Assembly: GCF_002531575.1 (NCBI RefSeq)
Contig: NZ_NWTI01000020.1
Span: 85,257-149,256, forward strand
Reading direction: 5' to 3'
Source of the DNA: Bradyrhizobium sp. Y36
GTDB lineage: Bacteria > Pseudomonadota > Alphaproteobacteria > Rhizobiales > Xanthobacteraceae
Length of the DNA: 64,000 bases
A program made the position numbers and the translations under genes. Positions 61,034-64,000 of this stretch are shown here, piece by piece. The notes below the pieces were generated by a model. That model saw only the letters and a list, made by a program, of their open reading frames with translations, was not told where the DNA came from and did not search any database. Every line of letters starts with the position of its first letter. Position 1 is the first letter of the stretch.

Positions 61034-61820
61034 GACCTTCCGCGGCCTCCCGGCGAAACGCCTTCTCGCCGGCATCGGAGATTTCGACCCATTTACGGTC
61101 GGGCGCATCGCCATCTTCGTAGCTGTCGTGCCAGTTCCACCATTTGTAGGTCGGCGTCTGCGGATAACCCTTCGGCGAGTCCTCCCAGACCTCCTGGCGG
61201 CCGAGCGGGGTGATGTCGAGATAGTTCCAGGTGCCGCCCATCTGCTCGTCGCCGCGGCTCTTGACGAAATAGGTGCGGAAAATCCGCGTTCCATCGCGGT
61301 AGAACACGTTGGTGCCGTGCCATTCGTCGACGCCGAAATCGGCATCGAAGCTGTCGGTGACGGTGACCCACGGCATGGTCCAGCCCATCCGCTGCTTCAG
61401 CCTGATGATGTCGGCCTGCGGCGCGCGCGAGGCGAACACCAGCGTGGTGTCGCGGGCATTCAGGTGCGCGACATGGGCGACCTGGTCGGCCACCATGGAG
61501 CAACCGCGGCAGGCATGATCGGGCCAGCCGAACACGCCGGGCTCGAAGAAGGCGCGATAGACGATCAGCTGCCGCCGGTCCTGGAACAGGTCGACGAGAC
61601 CGAGCTTGCCGCCGGGCCCCTCGAACGCATAGGTTTTGGTCACTTCCATCCACGGCATGCGCCGGCGCTCGGCGGCCAGGGCGTCGCGGGCACGGGTATG
61701 CGCCTTTTCCTTCACGAGCAGCTGCTGACGGGCCGCCTCCCAGTCCTGCGGCGACACCACCGGCGGTGTTTGCATGGCAGCCTGTCCGTTATTCCGTTCG
61801 CTTTGGGCTAGTGTCATCAT
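61026..61820 (-). CDS. DUF899 family protein (thioredoxin-like)
   Basis: The start at 61820 follows GGAGAG and gives 264 residues; the longer frame to 62645 is an artefact of GC-rich sequence. The family core is visible: YAFEGPGGKLGLVDLFQDRR, LIVYRAFFEPGV, then CRGCSMVADQVAHVAHLNAR, a CxxC-like cysteine pair in a thioredoxin-type fold, and GWTMPWVTVTDSFDADFGVD. Function is not established. It diverges from a TPR/winged-helix gene, 139 nt apart. Confidence 0.92.
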   Translation of the reverse strand: MMTLAQSERNNGQAAMQTPPVVSPQDWEAARQQLLVKEKAHTRARDALAAERRRMPWMEVTKTYAFEGPGGKLGLVDLFQDRRQLIVYRAFFEPGVFGWPDHACRGCSMVADQVAHVAHLNARDTTLVFASRAPQADIIRLKQRMGWTMPWVTVTDSFDADFGVDEWHGTNVFYRDGTRIFRTYFVKSRGDEQMGGTWNYLDITPLGRQEVWEDSPKGYPQTPTYKWWNWHDSYEDGDAPDRKWVEISDAGEKAFRREAAEGRD

Positions 61821-61959
61821 GACTCTCCAAATCTTCAACCTGGGGAATCGGCCTGGCGTTTCGCGGAACCGAATCCCCCTCACCGCACATCGTCGGTGGA
61901 CAATGATTTCTGGCACCGGGCGGTTGCGCGGTGGGAGTAACAAGTGTGGCGGGATTTGA

Positions 61960-63180
61960 ATGGAATCGCTGATCACGGCCGCCGCACGTGCGTTAGAGGC
62001 GGGAGATCCGCTCGGCGCGCTGAACCGCGTTGCGCTGCGCAACGACGCGCCGTCGCTGGCGCTGCGCGGCATCGCCATGGCGCAGCTCGGCGATCTGGCC
62101 AAGGCCAAATCGCTGCTGCGCAGCGCCGCGCGCGCGTTCGGTCCGCGCGAGGCGGTGGCGCGCGCCAGATGCATGGTGGCCGAAGCCGAGATCGCGCTGG
62201 TCTCGCGCGATCTGGGCCGGCCGGACAAGACGCTCGCCGCGGCGCGCGCGACCCTGGCGAAGCACGGCGATCTCGCCAACGCGGCACATGCAAGCCACAT
62301 CGCGGCGCGGCGCCTGCTCCTCCTTGGACATATCGACGAGGCCGAGCGTACGCTCGCCGAGCTCAGCTCCGTCCCGCTGCCGCCCTCCTCTGTCGTCGTC
62401 CGCGAGCTCGTGCTGGTCGGCATCGCCATACGGCGGCTCCGAACGAAGGACGCGCGCGCGGCGCTGGCGCGGGCGGCCCACGCGGCGCGGCAGGCCGATA
62501 TCCCCGCGCTGACGGCCGAGGTCGATGCCGCAAGCCGCGTGTTGGACGCGCCGGCGGCACGGCTGATCGTGCGCGGCGACGAGCGGCCCCTGCGGCTGGA
62601 GGGAATCGAGGATCTCGCGACATCCGAGGCGCTCGTCATCGACACCTTCCATCATTCGGTTCGCAGGCGCGGCACCGTGGTGTCGCTCGGCACCCGGCCG
62701 GTGCTGTTCGCGCTCGTCCGCATCCTGGCGCAGGCGTGGCCCGCGGACGTCTCGCGGCAGACGCTGATCGCGGGGGCGTTTCACGCCAGGCATTTCGACG
62801 AATCGCATCGCGCGCGGCTGCGGGTCGAGATCGGACGGCTCCGCACCAAACTCAAACCGCTTGCCGACGTGAGCGCGACGAAGCACGGCTTTGCGCTCGC
62901 GCCGCGCAAGACGCGCGACGTCCTCGTGCTGGCGCGGCCAGTCGAGGAGAAGCACGCCGCTGTTCTCGCCTTCCTCTCCGACGGCGAGCCCTGGTCGAGC
63001 TCGGCGCTCGCGCTGGCGCTGGCAACGAGTGCGCGCACGGTGCAGCGGGCACTCGACGAGCTGGCGCGGTCGAACAAGGTGCAATCGTTCGGACACGGGC
63101 GGGCGCGGCGCTGGATGACGCCGCCCGTCCCGGGTTTCCCGACAGGCTTGTTACTCCCCACCCCGCTGCTGAAGACGTAA
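61960..63180 (+). CDS. Helical-repeat and winged-helix regulator-like protein
   Basis: The 406-residue protein begins with TPR-like helices (LALRGIAMAQLGDLAKAKSL, AEIALVSRDLGRPDKTLAAA) to about residue 185. A central domain (about 205-300) resembles the winged-helix of OmpR/SARP-type activators (GTRPVLFALVRILAQAWPAD, ARLRVEIGRLRTKLKPLADV). The C-terminus has another HTH (LALATSARTVQRALDELARS). No family name is certain. As it diverges from the DUF899 gene, it may regulate that operon. Confidence 0.75.
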   Translation: MESLITAAARALEAGDPLGALNRVALRNDAPSLALRGIAMAQLGDLAKAKSLLRSAARAFGPREAVARARCMVAEAEIALVSRDLGRPDKTLAAARATLAKHGDLANAAHASHIAARRLLLLGHIDEAERTLAELSSVPLPPSSVVVRELVLVGIAIRRLRTKDARAALARAAHAARQADIPALTAEVDAASRVLDAPAARLIVRGDERPLRLEGIEDLATSEALVIDTFHHSVRRRGTVVSLGTRPVLFALVRILAQAWPADVSRQTLIAGAFHARHFDESHRARLRVEIGRLRTKLKPLADVSATKHGFALAPRKTRDVLVLARPVEEKHAAVLAFLSDGEPWSSSALALALATSARTVQRALDELARSNKVQSFGHGRARRWMTPPVPGFPTGLLLPTPLLKT

Positions 63181-63209
63181 ATTGGGACCACATCAGAGGG
63201 AGCGAGCAC

Positions 63210-63848
63210 ATGAAACGTTCAGCCGCCGAGATCGTCAGGGAGTATGGGCCATATCCGGGCGTGGAGGCCGTGCATGGCGTCACCTATGACGGCAGCCATG
63301 TCTGGTTCGCTTCCGGCGACAAGTTGAACGCGGTCGATCCTGATAGCGGCAAGGTCGCGCGCTCCATCGATGTCGCCGCGCATGCCGGCACGGCGTTCGA
63401 CGGCCGGCACCTGTTCCAGATCGCCGAGGATCGCATCCAGAAGATCGATGCAGCCTCGGGCAAGGTGCTGGGCACGATTCCGGCGCCGGGCGGCGGCGGC
63501 GATTCCGGCCTGGCCTGGGCCGAGGGCTCGCTGTGGGTCGGGCAATATCGCGAGCGCAAGATCCATCAGGTCGATCCGGAAACCGGGAAGGTGCTCCGCA
63601 CCATCGAGAGCAAGCGCTTCGTCACGGGGGTGACCTGGGTCGACGGCGAGCTCTGGCACGGCACCTGGGAGAACGACGAGAGCGACATCAGGCGGATCGA
63701 CCCGGAGACCGGCAAGGTGCTCGAGCAGCTCGACCTGCCGGCCGGGACGGGCGTCTCCGGCCTGGAGTCCGATGGCGGCGACCGCTTCTTCTGCGGCGGC
63801 GGCGCTAACGGCAATGTGAGAGCGATCCGCCGCCCGAGGCGCCGCTAG
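63210..63848 (+). CDS. Beta-propeller protein, Vgb/YVTN-like
   Basis: The 212-residue protein starts at 63210 behind AGAGGGA. It consists of about five beta-propeller blades with repeated units such as DKLNAVDPDSGKVARSIDV, DRIQKIDAASGKVLGTIPA, RKIHQVDPETGKVLRTIES and DIRRIDPETGKVLEQLDLP. It has no signal peptide, so it is likely cytoplasmic. Virginiamycin-lyase-like and glutamine-cyclotransferase-like proteins share this fold; the reaction, if any, is unknown. It follows the regulator gene by 29 nt on the same strand. Confidence 0.8.
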   Translation: MKRSAAEIVREYGPYPGVEAVHGVTYDGSHVWFASGDKLNAVDPDSGKVARSIDVAAHAGTAFDGRHLFQIAEDRIQKIDAASGKVLGTIPAPGGGGDSGLAWAEGSLWVGQYRERKIHQVDPETGKVLRTIESKRFVTGVTWVDGELWHGTWENDESDIRRIDPETGKVLEQLDLPAGTGVSGLESDGGDRFFCGGGANGNVRAIRRPRRR

Positions 63849-64000
63849 CATCGCCGTTAACGGTACGAACACGTGGTAACGGCGCGTTCGCAGCCGTTAA
63901 CCCGTTCGCCGCAATTCCACCCCACCGGTGCGCTCTAGGTTCTGTACTCAAACCCCCTTGTCGCCGCTGAGCCGGAGTGATTCAAGGCTTCCAAATGGAG
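63849..64000. other. Terminal intergenic sequence
   Basis: No gene is complete here. CGCCGTTA (63853-63860) and TAACGGCG (63878-63885) form an imperfect hairpin after the propeller gene, and GTTAAC words recur. An ATG at 63995 may open a gene beyond the window. Confidence 0.3.

Noticed and set aside
61026..62645. Extension of the DUF899 frame to 539 codons
   Set aside because: The additional 275 codons cross the divergent promoter and the regulator gene and are rich in Ser/Ala/Arg; the start at 61820 has a ribosome site and begins the family-like sequence.

Overview
The window is GC-rich DNA from an alphaproteobacterium of the order Hyphomicrobiales, most likely Bradyrhizobium or a close relative. 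This is inferred from the gene order of the division and cell-wall (dcw) cluster, the very long FtsZ linker, extensin-like and DUF2147 secreted proteins, and abundant intergenic palindromes. It looks chromosomal, and no phage, insertion sequence, CRISPR array or tRNA was recognised.

Layout. Positions 1-4.4 kb hold the 3' end of an aminopeptidase P gene, a Bcr/CflA-type drug exporter and ligA. At 4.4-4.9 kb a small GIY-YIG nuclease gene sits between two palindromic repeats. From 4.9 to 28.9 kb one minus-strand block carries, in transcription order, rsmH, ftsL, ftsI, murE, murF, mraY, murD, a 72-codon unknown, ftsW, murG, murC, murB, ddl, ftsQ, ftsA, ftsZ, then lpxC, bamD and recN. These genes make the lipid II precursor, build the divisome and supply outer-membrane functions. 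Several junctions are 4-nt overlaps (ftsL/ftsI, murE/murF, ftsQ/ftsA). No mraZ lies upstream of rsmH. A divergent peptidoglycan amidase gene follows at 29.3 kb.

From 30 to 47.8 kb the content is accessory: an ECF42-type sigma factor with its DGPF/YCII partner, the RNase P RNA gene (rnpB, 32.0-32.4 kb), an alpha/beta hydrolase, a DUF983 protein diverging from a MocR-type regulator, a TauE/SafE permease, an O-antigen-ligase-like protein, MATE and ABC exporters, and an EmrAB-type efflux operon diverging from its TetR regulator across a perfect 23-bp palindrome. A putative 24-codon leader peptide with its own promoter precedes the ABC exporter gene. From 47.8 to 52.6 kb come a 27-codon membrane peptide, two divergent DUF2147 paralogues, a FecR-domain protein with a long Q/P/G tail, and a Nudix hydrolase. 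From 52.6 to 58 kb lies a probable lipid-metabolism group: phosphatidylserine decarboxylase, a class III PLP enzyme, an Mpo1-like membrane protein, a PmtA-like methyltransferase and a GT4 glycosyltransferase. The end of the window has an L,D-transpeptidase, a c-type cytochrome, a second GIY-YIG gene again bracketed by repeats of another family, a GNAT acetyltransferase, a DUF899 gene with a small membrane partner, a divergent regulator and a beta-propeller protein.

The most notable signal is the repeat system. At least three families of intergenic palindromes share the outer ends GTCAT...ATGAC, several can fold as multi-hairpin cloverleaves, and both GIY-YIG genes lie exactly between two copies of one repeat family. 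In the second case the repeats supply the ribosome binding site and the last codons of the gene. This resembles the REP/RAYT arrangement but with a different nuclease, and is offered as a hypothesis.
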